Position numbers and translations under genes: made by a program. A DNA stretch of 14,471 bases from Chloroflexota bacterium (lineage in GTDB: Bacteria > Chloroflexota > Anaerolineae > Anaerolineales > UBA11657), in contig QWRL01000030.1 in assembly GCA_003670425.1 (NCBI GenBank), positions 2,637 through 17,107 on the forward strand, given 5' to 3'. The notes beneath the pieces were generated by a model. The model searched no databases. It was given only the letters and a program-made list of their open reading frames with translations, and was not told the DNA's origin. Shown in pieces: positions 5,967 through 13,025 of this stretch (its first letter is position 1; every line of letters begins with the position of its first letter).

Positions 5967-7070
5967 ATGAAGATTCGTGCGGCAGTACTGCATGCGGCCA
6001 ACGCGCCGTTTGAAATCGAAGATCTGGACCTCGCGCCGCCGCAGGCGGGCGAGGTGCTGGTGCGCGTCCAAGCGGTTGGCGTCTGCCACAGCGACTGGCA
6101 TTTGGTTACCGGCGCCACCAAACATGTGATGCCGGTGGTGCCCGGGCACGAAGGCGCCGGCATTGTAGCGGCGGTTGGGCCGGGCGTAACGCGCTGCAAG
6201 CCCGGCGACCTGGTGGCGCTCAACTGGGCGCCGAGCTGCGGCGCATGCTTCTATTGCCTGCATGACCGCCCCAGCCTGTGCAGTGCGTATGTGGGCCCGC
6301 TGTGGGCCGGCACCATGATGGACGGCACCACGCGCCTCAGCAAAGCCGGGCGGCCGTACTTTCACTTTAGCGGGCTCGCCTGCTTTGCGGACCATTGCGT
6401 GGTGCCGCAAGACTGCTGCGTGCTGCTGGACCACAAAGTACCGGCGCGCGTGGCCGCGCTCATTGGCTGCGCGGTCACCACCGGCGTGGGTGCGGCGCTC
6501 AACACTGTAAAAGTTCTGGCGGGCGACAGCGTGGCTGTCTTCGGTGCCGGCGGCGTGGGCCTCAGCACCATAATGGCTGCGCGCCTCGCCGGTGCCAGCA
6601 CCATCATCGCCGTCGATCGCACGCAAACAAAGTGCACCATTGCGCGCGCGTGCGGCGCCACTGACACGCTGCTGTCCGGGCCGCAAGTTCCGGACGCCAT
6701 CCGCGCGCTCACCGGCGGCCGTGGCGCGGACTACGTCTTCGAAGCCGTTGGCATTCCCGCACTGCAGGAGCAGTGCCTGGAATGTGTGCGCCCTGGGGGC
6801 ACACTGGTGCTTTCCGGAATCTCACCGATGGGCAGCGGCACCAACCTGCCGGGCGCAATCCTTACGCGCCAGGAAAAAACTGTGGCCGGCTCGTATTACG
6901 GATCATGCAACACCGCGCGCGATTTTCCGCGCTATGCGGACTTGTACCTGTGCGGGCAGCTGCCCATCGACAAGCTGATTGGCCGCGAGTATGCGCTGGC
7001 CGAAATTAATACGGCATACGCCGACATGCTGGCCGGCGAGAGCGGCCGCGGCGTGATTGTTTTTGACTAA
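5967..7070 (+). CDS. Zinc-dependent medium-chain alcohol dehydrogenase, class III-like
   Basis: 367 residues with the full MDR pattern. Catalytic zinc ligands are Cys40 (in GVCHSD), His61 with Glu62 (GHEGAG) and Cys168. The structural zinc loop has Cys91, Cys94, Cys97 and Cys105. The Rossmann motif GAGGVG lies at 193-198 and Asp217 ends the second strand, which predicts NAD rather than NADP. GGRGADYVFEAVG at about 252-264 is typical of the family. The ATG is preceded by AAGGGAG at 5954-5960. The class III resemblance raises S-hydroxymethylglutathione or other formaldehyde-adduct oxidation as one possible role, which would suit a demethylating operon, but simple alcohol or aldehyde conversion is equally likely. 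It lies between the iron-type dehydrogenase and the flavoenzyme with short gaps on both sides, so it is almost certainly in the same transcript. Confidence 0.94.
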   Translation: MKIRAAVLHAANAPFEIEDLDLAPPQAGEVLVRVQAVGVCHSDWHLVTGATKHVMPVVPGHEGAGIVAAVGPGVTRCKPGDLVALNWAPSCGACFYCLHDRPSLCSAYVGPLWAGTMMDGTTRLSKAGRPYFHFSGLACFADHCVVPQDCCVLLDHKVPARVAALIGCAVTTGVGAALNTVKVLAGDSVAVFGAGGVGLSTIMAARLAGASTIIAVDRTQTKCTIARACGATDTLLSGPQVPDAIRALTGGRGADYVFEAVGIPALQEQCLECVRPGGTLVLSGISPMGSGTNLPGAILTRQEKTVAGSYYGSCNTARDFPRYADLYLCGQLPIDKLIGREYALAEINTAYADMLAGESGRGVIVFD

Positions 7071-7093
7071 ACGCCCCTGAAGGTTTCCTCCAA

Positions 7094-8269
7094 ATGACTA
7101 CAACCAATGCAGACATCCTGATCATCGGCGGCGGCCTGTACGGCTGCAGCACGGCTTACCATCTGGCAAAGAACGGCGCGCGCAACATAGTGGTGCTGGA
7201 GCGCAAAGCCGTGTCCAGTGGCGGCACCGCCAAGTCCTGTGCCATTGTGCGCACGCACTACTCCATCGACACCAACATGCAGCACGCCGTCGAGTCGCTC
7301 AAGATCTTTGCGGACTTTGACCATCTGGTGGGCGGCCATGTGGGCTGGCGCCGCACCGGCTATTTGATTGTGGGCCCGGCGGAGCATGCCGCCCCGATGC
7401 GCAAAGTGTTCGAGGCGCAAAATTCATACGGCATCGACACCGCCGAGCTGACGCCGGCCGAGGCGCTCAAGATCCATCCGCTGCTTTCGTTTCATGACGT
7501 GGGCGTAATCGGTTATGACTCGTTCACGGGTTTTGCCGACCCGTATCTCACAACCAATGCCTACGCAGCGCGCGCCCGCGAGCTGGGTGTGCAGATTCAC
7601 ACGGACACGCCGCTCACCAGCCTGCAGCGCAACAGCCACCTCACCACGGCCCGCACACCCAACGGAGACTTCTGCGCCCCTATCGTAATCTTGTGCGCCG
7701 GCCCGTGGACCAACTCGGTGGCAGCCCACATGGGGCTGCAGTTCCCATATGAGGTGAGCCGCCATAAGGTGATCACACTTAAAATTGAGCGGCCGTATCA
7801 AATGGACTGGCCGATCGTGAAGGACCTCACCACTCCAGACAAAATTTATTTCCGCCCGGAGACCGGCGATGTGGTGCTGGTGGGAACCGGCGACCATGGC
7901 GAGCCAGTGCAGGATGCCGATACGCTGACGGACAATGTGGAGCTGAAGCATGTGGAGCGCATCAGCAAAATTATTGCGAACCGCATGCCGGCGTTTGCGA
8001 ACGCCAGCTTCACCGCCGGCTGGACCGGCCCGTACGACATCAGCCCGGACTGGAATCCGCTGGTGGGCGCGGTGGCCGGCAATGAAGGCCTGTTTGTGGC
8101 AGTTGGATTTTCCGGGCACGGCTTTAAGCTGGCGCCCACAATTGGCGAGGCACTGGCACAAACTGTGCTTGGCAAAAAGGTGCGCGTGCCGATTGCTGAT
8201 TACGATCCCGGCCGCTTTGCCGCTGGCAAGCAGCTGAGTGGCGCGTACGGTATCGGCTCCATCTCCTGA
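7094..8269 (+). CDS. DAO-family FAD-dependent oxidoreductase, sarcosine-oxidase/dehydrogenase-like
   Basis: 391 residues. The N-terminus has the dinucleotide fold ILIIGGGLYGCSTAYHLA with G12-x-G14-x-x-G17 and acidic Glu36 for the FAD ribose. SSGGTAKSCAIVRTHYS at 41-57 is the flavin-contact segment of sarcosine-oxidase-beta-like proteins. The C-terminal signature is TAGWTGPYDISPDWNPLVG at 307-325 and GFSGHGFKLAP at 338-348. Relatives oxidise secondary or tertiary amines such as sarcosine, dimethylglycine or glycine, giving an imine and, for N-methyl substrates, formaldehyde. The Cys that binds FAD covalently in monomeric sarcosine oxidase (Cys315) aligns with Ala308, so FAD is probably non-covalent. 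The start has only a weak AAGG about 10 nt upstream. Its gene is immediately followed by an MttB-family methyltransferase, a pairing that points to methylated-amine breakdown. The family is secure; the substrate is inferred. Confidence 0.92.
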   Translation: MTTTNADILIIGGGLYGCSTAYHLAKNGARNIVVLERKAVSSGGTAKSCAIVRTHYSIDTNMQHAVESLKIFADFDHLVGGHVGWRRTGYLIVGPAEHAAPMRKVFEAQNSYGIDTAELTPAEALKIHPLLSFHDVGVIGYDSFTGFADPYLTTNAYAARARELGVQIHTDTPLTSLQRNSHLTTARTPNGDFCAPIVILCAGPWTNSVAAHMGLQFPYEVSRHKVITLKIERPYQMDWPIVKDLTTPDKIYFRPETGDVVLVGTGDHGEPVQDADTLTDNVELKHVERISKIIANRMPAFANASFTAGWTGPYDISPDWNPLVGAVAGNEGLFVAVGFSGHGFKLAPTIGEALAQTVLGKKVRVPIADYDPGRFAAGKQLSGAYGIGSIS

Positions 8270-8292
8270 AGCGCAGCTGGAATTACAGCGGC

Positions 8293-9837
8293 ATGCAACC
8301 GATCAGCACTGAGTCCCGCCGCCCGCGGCGCGAGCGCGCAGTGCGCAAGGCAGTCAGCGTTTCGCCGGCGGGATTGGAGGGCGGCCAGTACCGGCCGCTG
8401 CGCGAAGCGGATGTGCTGCGCATTCATCTGGCGGCGCTGCAGGTGCTGGAGCGCACGGGTGTGGAGGTGATGGAGTCCGAGTGCCGCACAATTTTTGCAG
8501 CAGCCGGAGCGCGCGTGGATGCCGGCCTGAACCGGGTGTACCTGCCGGCCGCCATGGTGGAACATGCGCTCAAAATAGCCAACCACGATGTGGTGCTCCA
8601 CAGCCGTGACGGGCGCAGCGACCTGCATTTGCGCGACAAGCGCGTGCACTTGGGCACCGGTGGTGCAGCCGTTCACGTGCTGGACCTTGAAAGCGGCGCG
8701 CTGCGCGAGTCGCATCTGCGCGACTTGTTTGATATCGGGCGGATGGTGGAACAGCTTGAGAACATCCACTTTTATTTGCGGCCGGTGGTGGCGCGCGACG
8801 TGCCCAATGATGACCTTGACCTAAACACTTTCTATGCCTGCGCGGCCGCCACAACCAAGCACATAATGGGTGGTTGCTACTATCCGCAGAAAGTGGCCGA
8901 GGTGTTCCGGCTGGGCGCATTGCTGGCGGGCAGCGCGGAGCAGTTTGCAGCGCGGCCGTTCTTCTCCTTTAACCTTGGCTACATGGTCAGCCCGCTGCGC
9001 TTTGCAGTGGAGACGGTGGAGACGCTGACGGCCGCCGTGCGCATCGGAATGCCTGTGGCGCTGGTGTCTGCGCCGCAAGCCGGCGCCACCGGCCCGGCCA
9101 CGCTGGCCGGTACGCTTGTGCAGGTGCTGGCTGAAGAGCTGGCCGGCATCACGTATGTGCAGCTGCTGCGCCCCGGCCATCCGCTGCTGATGGGCGGCAT
9201 GCCGCTGGTAACCGACCTGCGCACGGGCAGCATGATTGGCGGCTGTGCGGAGCTGGCGTTGATGAACGCGGCAGCTGCGCAGCTGGCGCACCACTACAGC
9301 CTGCCCATCTACAACTCCTGCGGCATCACAGAAAGCAAGCTGCCTGATGTGCAAGCCGGATTCGAAAAAGGCCTGACCAGCGCAGTCACCGCGCTCGCGG
9401 GCGCACAGTACAACCATCACGCGGCCGGCATGCTGGAGTCGCTGCTTACAGTGGCATACGAAAATTATGTGATTGACGACGACATCAACGCGCAGGTGAT
9501 GCGCCTGGTGCGCGGCATTGAGGTGACGGAGGAGACGCTGGCGCTCGACACCATCCACGAGGTTTGCACGGACGGGCCCGGCCATTATCTTGGCCATCCG
9601 GACACCATTGCACGCATGAACAGCGAGTTTCAATATCCGCACACCGCCCACCGCGGCAGCCGGCGTGACTGGGAAGAAGCCGGCGCGCTTGACATGCGCG
9701 AACGCGCCCGCATCACCGCGCGCAGCCTGCTGCAAACTTCCTGGCCGCAGACCATCACTGCCGAACAGGACGCGCAGGTGCGCGCCGAATTTAACATCTT
9801 GCTGCCGCGTGCCGTGATGGCGCCTGGCAGCGCCTGA
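8293..9837 (+). CDS. MttB-family (trimethylamine methyltransferase superfamily) protein, non-pyrrolysine
   Basis: 514 residues, close to the family's usual 480-510. After an Arg-rich N-terminus (9-20) come GGQYRPLREADVLRIHLAAL at 30-49 and LERTGVEV at 52-59, the usual opening. The barrel core includes GGMPLVTDLRTGSM at 301-314 and CGITESKLPDVQAGFEKG at 343-360. The tail has GHYLGHPDTIARM and a W/ERA motif near 460-475. Archaeal MttB reads an in-frame TAG as pyrrolysine; here the whole frame is sense, so it belongs to the non-Pyl group that includes MtgB, the glycine betaine methyltransferase. These normally pass a methyl group from a quaternary amine to a corrinoid protein. No corrinoid protein, reactivator or second methyltransferase lies in the window. 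The ribosome site is weak. Likely substrates are betaine-type compounds, but this is inference. Confidence 0.92.
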   Translation: MQPISTESRRPRRERAVRKAVSVSPAGLEGGQYRPLREADVLRIHLAALQVLERTGVEVMESECRTIFAAAGARVDAGLNRVYLPAAMVEHALKIANHDVVLHSRDGRSDLHLRDKRVHLGTGGAAVHVLDLESGALRESHLRDLFDIGRMVEQLENIHFYLRPVVARDVPNDDLDLNTFYACAAATTKHIMGGCYYPQKVAEVFRLGALLAGSAEQFAARPFFSFNLGYMVSPLRFAVETVETLTAAVRIGMPVALVSAPQAGATGPATLAGTLVQVLAEELAGITYVQLLRPGHPLLMGGMPLVTDLRTGSMIGGCAELALMNAAAAQLAHHYSLPIYNSCGITESKLPDVQAGFEKGLTSAVTALAGAQYNHHAAGMLESLLTVAYENYVIDDDINAQVMRLVRGIEVTEETLALDTIHEVCTDGPGHYLGHPDTIARMNSEFQYPHTAHRGSRRDWEEAGALDMRERARITARSLLQTSWPQTITAEQDAQVRAEFNILLPRAVMAPGSA

Positions 9838-9854
9838 GCGCCACGCGGCGCTCA
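9835..9854 (+). repeat. 8-bp perfect hairpin on the MttB-family stop codon
   Basis: TGAGCGCC (9835-9842) and GGCGCTCA (9847-9854) form a perfect stem around the tetraloop ACGC, starting on the TGA stop itself. No T-tract follows. It is followed after 10 bp by the GGGGG ribosome site of the aldehyde oxidoreductase (9865-9869). A 3'-end stabiliser or processing site that sets different levels for the two genes is plausible. Confidence 0.5.
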
Positions 9855-9876
9855 ATCCAAAAGCGGGGGCAAACAT

Positions 9877-11766
9877 ATGCTTGGTGGAATACATGGAAAG
9901 ATTCTGCACGTTGACCTGACGACCGGGCACACGCGGGTGGAAGAGCCGCCCGAAACAATGTACCGGCTGCTGGTTGGCGGCCGCGCGCTGGTGGCGTATC
10001 TGCTGCTGCGCGATCTGGCGCCCAACACAGATGCACTCAGCCCGGACAATTTGCTGATCTTTGCGCCCGGAATTTTGCAGGGCACCAACCTGCCCGGCGC
10101 CGGGCGCCATGGTGTCGGCGGCAAATCGCCGCTAACCGGTGCGCTTGCCAGCAGCGAGGCTGGCGGCTGGTGGGGCCACGAGTTCAAGCGCAGCGGCTTT
10201 GATGCCCTCGTCATCCGCGGTCGCGCCGCCGCGCCATGCTACATCCATATTCAAGACGGCAATGTGACGCTGCGCCCGGCCGCCCATTTGTGGGGCCTGC
10301 CCACCTGGCCCGCGCAGCAGCGCATTCAAGCGGAGCTGCAGGACCCGCGCGTGCGCATCGCGCAGATTGGCCCCGCCGGGGAGAACGGCGTGCTGTACTC
10401 ATCCGTAATGCACGACATCAACCGCGCTGCCGGCCGCAACGGGCTGGGCGCGCTGATGGGCAGCAAGAACCTGAAGGCCGTTGCCGTGCGCGGCACGCTG
10501 AAGGTGCCAGTGGTTGAGCGCGCACCGGTAAACAACGTGGCCAAGTGGCTGGGCGCCAACTACAAAACGCTTGCCGCGTGGGCAACCAACCCCGGCCGCG
10601 GCACGCAAGATTCGCTCGCATGGTGGGCCAATGTTGGCGCACTGCCCACCAACAATTTTGGGACGCCGGTCTTCGCTGATGCAGCGGCGCTCTCCGGCGA
10701 GCGCAACTATGAAATGTTCCACAAAGAACGCGACACCTGCCAGTCCTGCCCCATCACCTGCAAGCAGGTGTTTGAGCACGCCAGCGACAACCCCTACCAA
10801 AAGCTAAACCCCGAATACGGCGGGCCGGAGTACGAGGCCATGGCCGCACTTGGCTCCAACTGCGGCATCACAGACAACCTGGCGGTGGCCAAAGCCAATG
10901 AGCTGTGCAACGCCAACGGCCTTGACGCCATCTCCACCGGCGCCTCAATCGGCTTTGCAATGGAGTGCTTTGAGAACGGCATCATCACCGAGCATGAAAC
11001 CGGCCAGCCGTTCCGCTGGGGGGATGCCGGGCTGCTGGTGCACGCGGTGGAATCAATTGCAGCGCGCAGCGGATTTGGCGCCGTGCTGGCCACCGGTGTG
11101 CAGCGCATGAGCAAACGCTTTGGGCCGGCAAGTGCGGCCTTTGCGCTCACCGTAAAAGGCCAGGAGCTGCCCATGCACGAGCCGCGCCTCAAGCATGCGC
11201 TGGGCTTGGGCTATGCGGTTGCGCCTGTGGGCGCTGACCACATGATGAACATGCATGACACAGATTTTGCATATGAGGGCGAAGGCCTCAAGCGCGTCAA
11301 CTCTGCGCTCACCGGCCGCACCATCGGCGCGCTGCGCACTAGTGATCTGGGCGAGGACAAACTGCAGGTCTTCCACCATGAGCTGAACTGGATGCACTTT
11401 CAGGATTGCGCCGTCAACTGCCACTTCTACCCGTACAGTTACGCGCATCTGGCCGAGGCGCTCAGCGGCGTTACCGGCAGCCACTATGGCATTGCGGATG
11501 TGCTGGCCGTCGGTGCGCGCGCCCAAACTTTGGCGCGCCTGTTCAACTTGCGCGAGGGCTTCAGCGCCGACGATGACCGCCTGCCGCGGCGCGTGATGCG
11601 CGCATTTAAAAGCGGGCCGCTGCAAGGCGTTGAGATTTCTGAGGAAAGCTTCAACTGGGCGCGGCGCCGTTACTATGAGCTGCTGGGCTGGGATGGCGAA
11701 AGTGGCGTGCCTGCCAGCAGCTGCCTGGCAAGCTTGCAGCTGCCCGAACTCGGCTTGCATCTTTAA
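9877..11766 (+). CDS. Aldehyde:ferredoxin oxidoreductase family protein (tungsten/molybdenum bis-pterin enzyme)
   Basis: 629 residues, the size of AOR/FOR enzymes that oxidise aldehydes to carboxylates and reduce ferredoxin with a tungstopterin and one [4Fe-4S] cluster. The start GGIHGKILHVDLTTG is diagnostic. Pterin-binding stretches include NLPGAGRHGVGGKSPLTG at 71-88 and GRNGLGALMGSKNLKAV at 186-202. Cluster ligands are Cys288, Cys291 and Cys295 (C-x2-C-x3-C) with a fourth, probably Cys515 in the CAVNCHF segment; Cys511 is nearby. GGPEYEAMAALGSNCG at 315-330 and GADHMMNMHDTDF at 452-464 line the expected active site. The ATG follows GGGGG at 9865-9869. There is no ferredoxin, small subunit or cofactor gene here. 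Such enzymes are typical of anaerobes, though homologues occur in facultative and aerobic genomes. It may oxidise an aldehyde made by the neighbouring dehydrogenases or amine oxidoreductase. The family is certain; metal and substrate are not. Confidence 0.95.
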   Translation: MLGGIHGKILHVDLTTGHTRVEEPPETMYRLLVGGRALVAYLLLRDLAPNTDALSPDNLLIFAPGILQGTNLPGAGRHGVGGKSPLTGALASSEAGGWWGHEFKRSGFDALVIRGRAAAPCYIHIQDGNVTLRPAAHLWGLPTWPAQQRIQAELQDPRVRIAQIGPAGENGVLYSSVMHDINRAAGRNGLGALMGSKNLKAVAVRGTLKVPVVERAPVNNVAKWLGANYKTLAAWATNPGRGTQDSLAWWANVGALPTNNFGTPVFADAAALSGERNYEMFHKERDTCQSCPITCKQVFEHASDNPYQKLNPEYGGPEYEAMAALGSNCGITDNLAVAKANELCNANGLDAISTGASIGFAMECFENGIITEHETGQPFRWGDAGLLVHAVESIAARSGFGAVLATGVQRMSKRFGPASAAFALTVKGQELPMHEPRLKHALGLGYAVAPVGADHMMNMHDTDFAYEGEGLKRVNSALTGRTIGALRTSDLGEDKLQVFHHELNWMHFQDCAVNCHFYPYSYAHLAEALSGVTGSHYGIADVLAVGARAQTLARLFNLREGFSADDDRLPRRVMRAFKSGPLQGVEISEESFNWARRRYYELLGWDGESGVPASSCLASLQLPELGLHL

Positions 11767-11775
11767 ATCCGCAGC

Positions 11776-12888
11776 ATGGCCGTCATCGACTCCATCGCGG
11801 TAGAGCACTACCGCCTGCCGCTCGAGCCGCCCTTCCACGCCAGCTGGGATCCCGTGCCGCGCCGCGAGTTTGTGAACTCCGTGGTGCGTGTGCGTGCGGG
11901 CAGCCTCGAAGGTGTGGGCGCGGGCGAGGCAATGCATGGCCTGGCCGGCAACGAGCATTTGTTCATCGGGCAGCAGCCCGGCAATATGCAGCGCCACGTG
12001 CAGCTGCTGGACAACCTGCAGTTTTTTTACGGGCGCATGTGGCCGCTTGAAGTGGCGTTGTGGGATTTGTGGGGCCAGCAGCTTGGGCAGCCGCTGTGGC
12101 GCATGCTGGGTGGCAGCTCGGCGCGCGTGCCGCTATACGCCTCCACCGGCGAGCGCCAACCCGCAGCGCAGCGTGCTGCCAGCGCCCGGCTGCTGAAGGC
12201 GCGCGGCTTTCCCGCCCTTAAGCTGCGCTTCCACGCCGCAGACCCGCGCGCGGACCTCGCCATCGTGCAAGCCGTGCGCACTGCCATCGGGCCGGACATG
12301 CACATTCTGGTGGATGCCAACCAGGGCTGGCAGATGGCATGGGACCACACGCCCACGCAGTGGGATTTTCAGACTGCGTGCTGGATGGCCGATGCGCTTG
12401 CAGAGCTAGACGTGTACTGGCTGGAGGAGCCGCTGCACCGCCACGACTACCGCGGCCTGGCAGCCCTGCGGCAGCGCAGCCGTGTGCGCATTGCCGGCGG
12501 CGAAGCCAACCGTGACTTTCATGAGCAGCGCGAATACCTGCGCCATGGCTCGCTGGATGTGTATCAGGCGGATGTGGTGTGGAGCACCGGAATCACACGC
12601 GCGCGCCAGCTGGCTGCGGAAGTGGCGGCTGCCGGCGCGCTGTACTCGCCCCATACCTGGGGTGATGCACTGGTGCTGCTGGCCAACTTGCATGTGTCGG
12701 CCGCCGTATCCAACGCTCCGTTCATTGAGTATCCGTGCGACCCGCCCACCTGGACTGCAGAGCGGCGCGACTTCCTGCTGCCCGCACCGCTGCTTGACGA
12801 CGGCACTGGCCACCTGACACTGCCCGACGCTCCCGGCCTCGGCGTAACACTGGACTGGCAGGCACTGCAGCGCTACAAGCTGCGCTGA
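11776..12888 (+). CDS. Enolase-superfamily protein, mandelate racemase subgroup, with Lys-x-Arg site
   Basis: 370 residues with the capping domain (about 1-115) and TIM barrel of the MR/MLE family, which abstracts a proton alpha to a carboxylate and then racemises, epimerises or dehydrates. Mg ligands are Asp180 (VDANQGW), Glu217 (WLEEPL) and Glu243 (AGGEANR). The His-Asp dyad of the mandelate racemase subgroup is present as Asp266 (YQADVV) and His293 (SPHTWGDA). On strand 2 the usual K-x-K is K149-x-R151, so the residue that normally acts as the S-specific base is Arg. That suggests His293 may be the main base, as in a dehydratase or one-sided epimerase. The gene begins 9 bp after the aldehyde oxidoreductase stop with no visible ribosome site, which suggests translational coupling. 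Sugar-acid dehydratase is the default guess; a role on a betaine or hydroxy-acid is possible given the neighbours. Confidence 0.93.
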   Translation: MAVIDSIAVEHYRLPLEPPFHASWDPVPRREFVNSVVRVRAGSLEGVGAGEAMHGLAGNEHLFIGQQPGNMQRHVQLLDNLQFFYGRMWPLEVALWDLWGQQLGQPLWRMLGGSSARVPLYASTGERQPAAQRAASARLLKARGFPALKLRFHAADPRADLAIVQAVRTAIGPDMHILVDANQGWQMAWDHTPTQWDFQTACWMADALAELDVYWLEEPLHRHDYRGLAALRQRSRVRIAGGEANRDFHEQREYLRHGSLDVYQADVVWSTGITRARQLAAEVAAAGALYSPHTWGDALVLLANLHVSAAVSNAPFIEYPCDPPTWTAERRDFLLPAPLLDDGTGHLTLPDAPGLGVTLDWQALQRYKLR

Positions 12889-12899
12889 GGCGACACGCT

Positions 12900-12940
12900 G
12901 CAGCGCCAACCCGCACACCGACTTCGGAAGCTGGCGCTGC
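12900..12940. terminator. Inverted repeat between convergent genes, possible terminator
   Basis: GCAGCGCCA (12900-12908) and TGGCGCTGC (12932-12940) form a perfect 9-bp stem with a 23-nt loop that contains a UUCG-like CTTCGG, 12 bp after the enolase-superfamily stop. Only TTT follows, so as an intrinsic terminator it is weak. A further stem, GCTGG (12966-12970) with CCAGC (12979-12983), lies beyond. The 127 bp gap (12889-13015) holds no gene that I can support. Confidence 0.45.
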
Positions 12941-13008
12941 TTTGAATCGCGTCCGTGAGTGCAGCGCTGGTTGGCGTGCCAGCCGCGTCGCATGTTCGCC
13001 GCCCGCGG

Positions 13009-13025
13009 GCGGGCATCAAGCCCGC
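13009..13025 (-). repeat. Hairpin over the glutamine synthetase homologue's stop codon
   Basis: GCGGGC (13009-13014) and GCCCGC (13020-13025) enclose ATCAA, which includes the minus-strand TGA stop at 13018-13016. There is no T-tract on either strand. It may act as the 3' end structure of the leftward transcript. Confidence 0.35.

Noticed and set aside
8293..9837. Pyrrolysine-containing MttB
   Set aside because: The frame has no internal TAG; it is sense throughout, so pyrrolysine is not used here.
1547..9837. A complete creatinine-to-glycine pathway (creatininase, creatinase, sarcosine oxidase)
   Set aside because: No creatinase gene is present, the creatininase homologue has an altered metal site, and the DAO enzyme's substrate is unproven.
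8821..10110. Long open frame of 429 codons on the minus strand
   Set aside because: It lies antisense to the MttB and AOR genes, has His/Arg/Ala-rich low-information composition and no recognisable domain; it is typical antisense open frame in GC-rich DNA.
11053..11997. Open frame of 314 codons on the minus strand
   Set aside because: Antisense to the AOR and enolase-superfamily genes, with biased composition and no motif.
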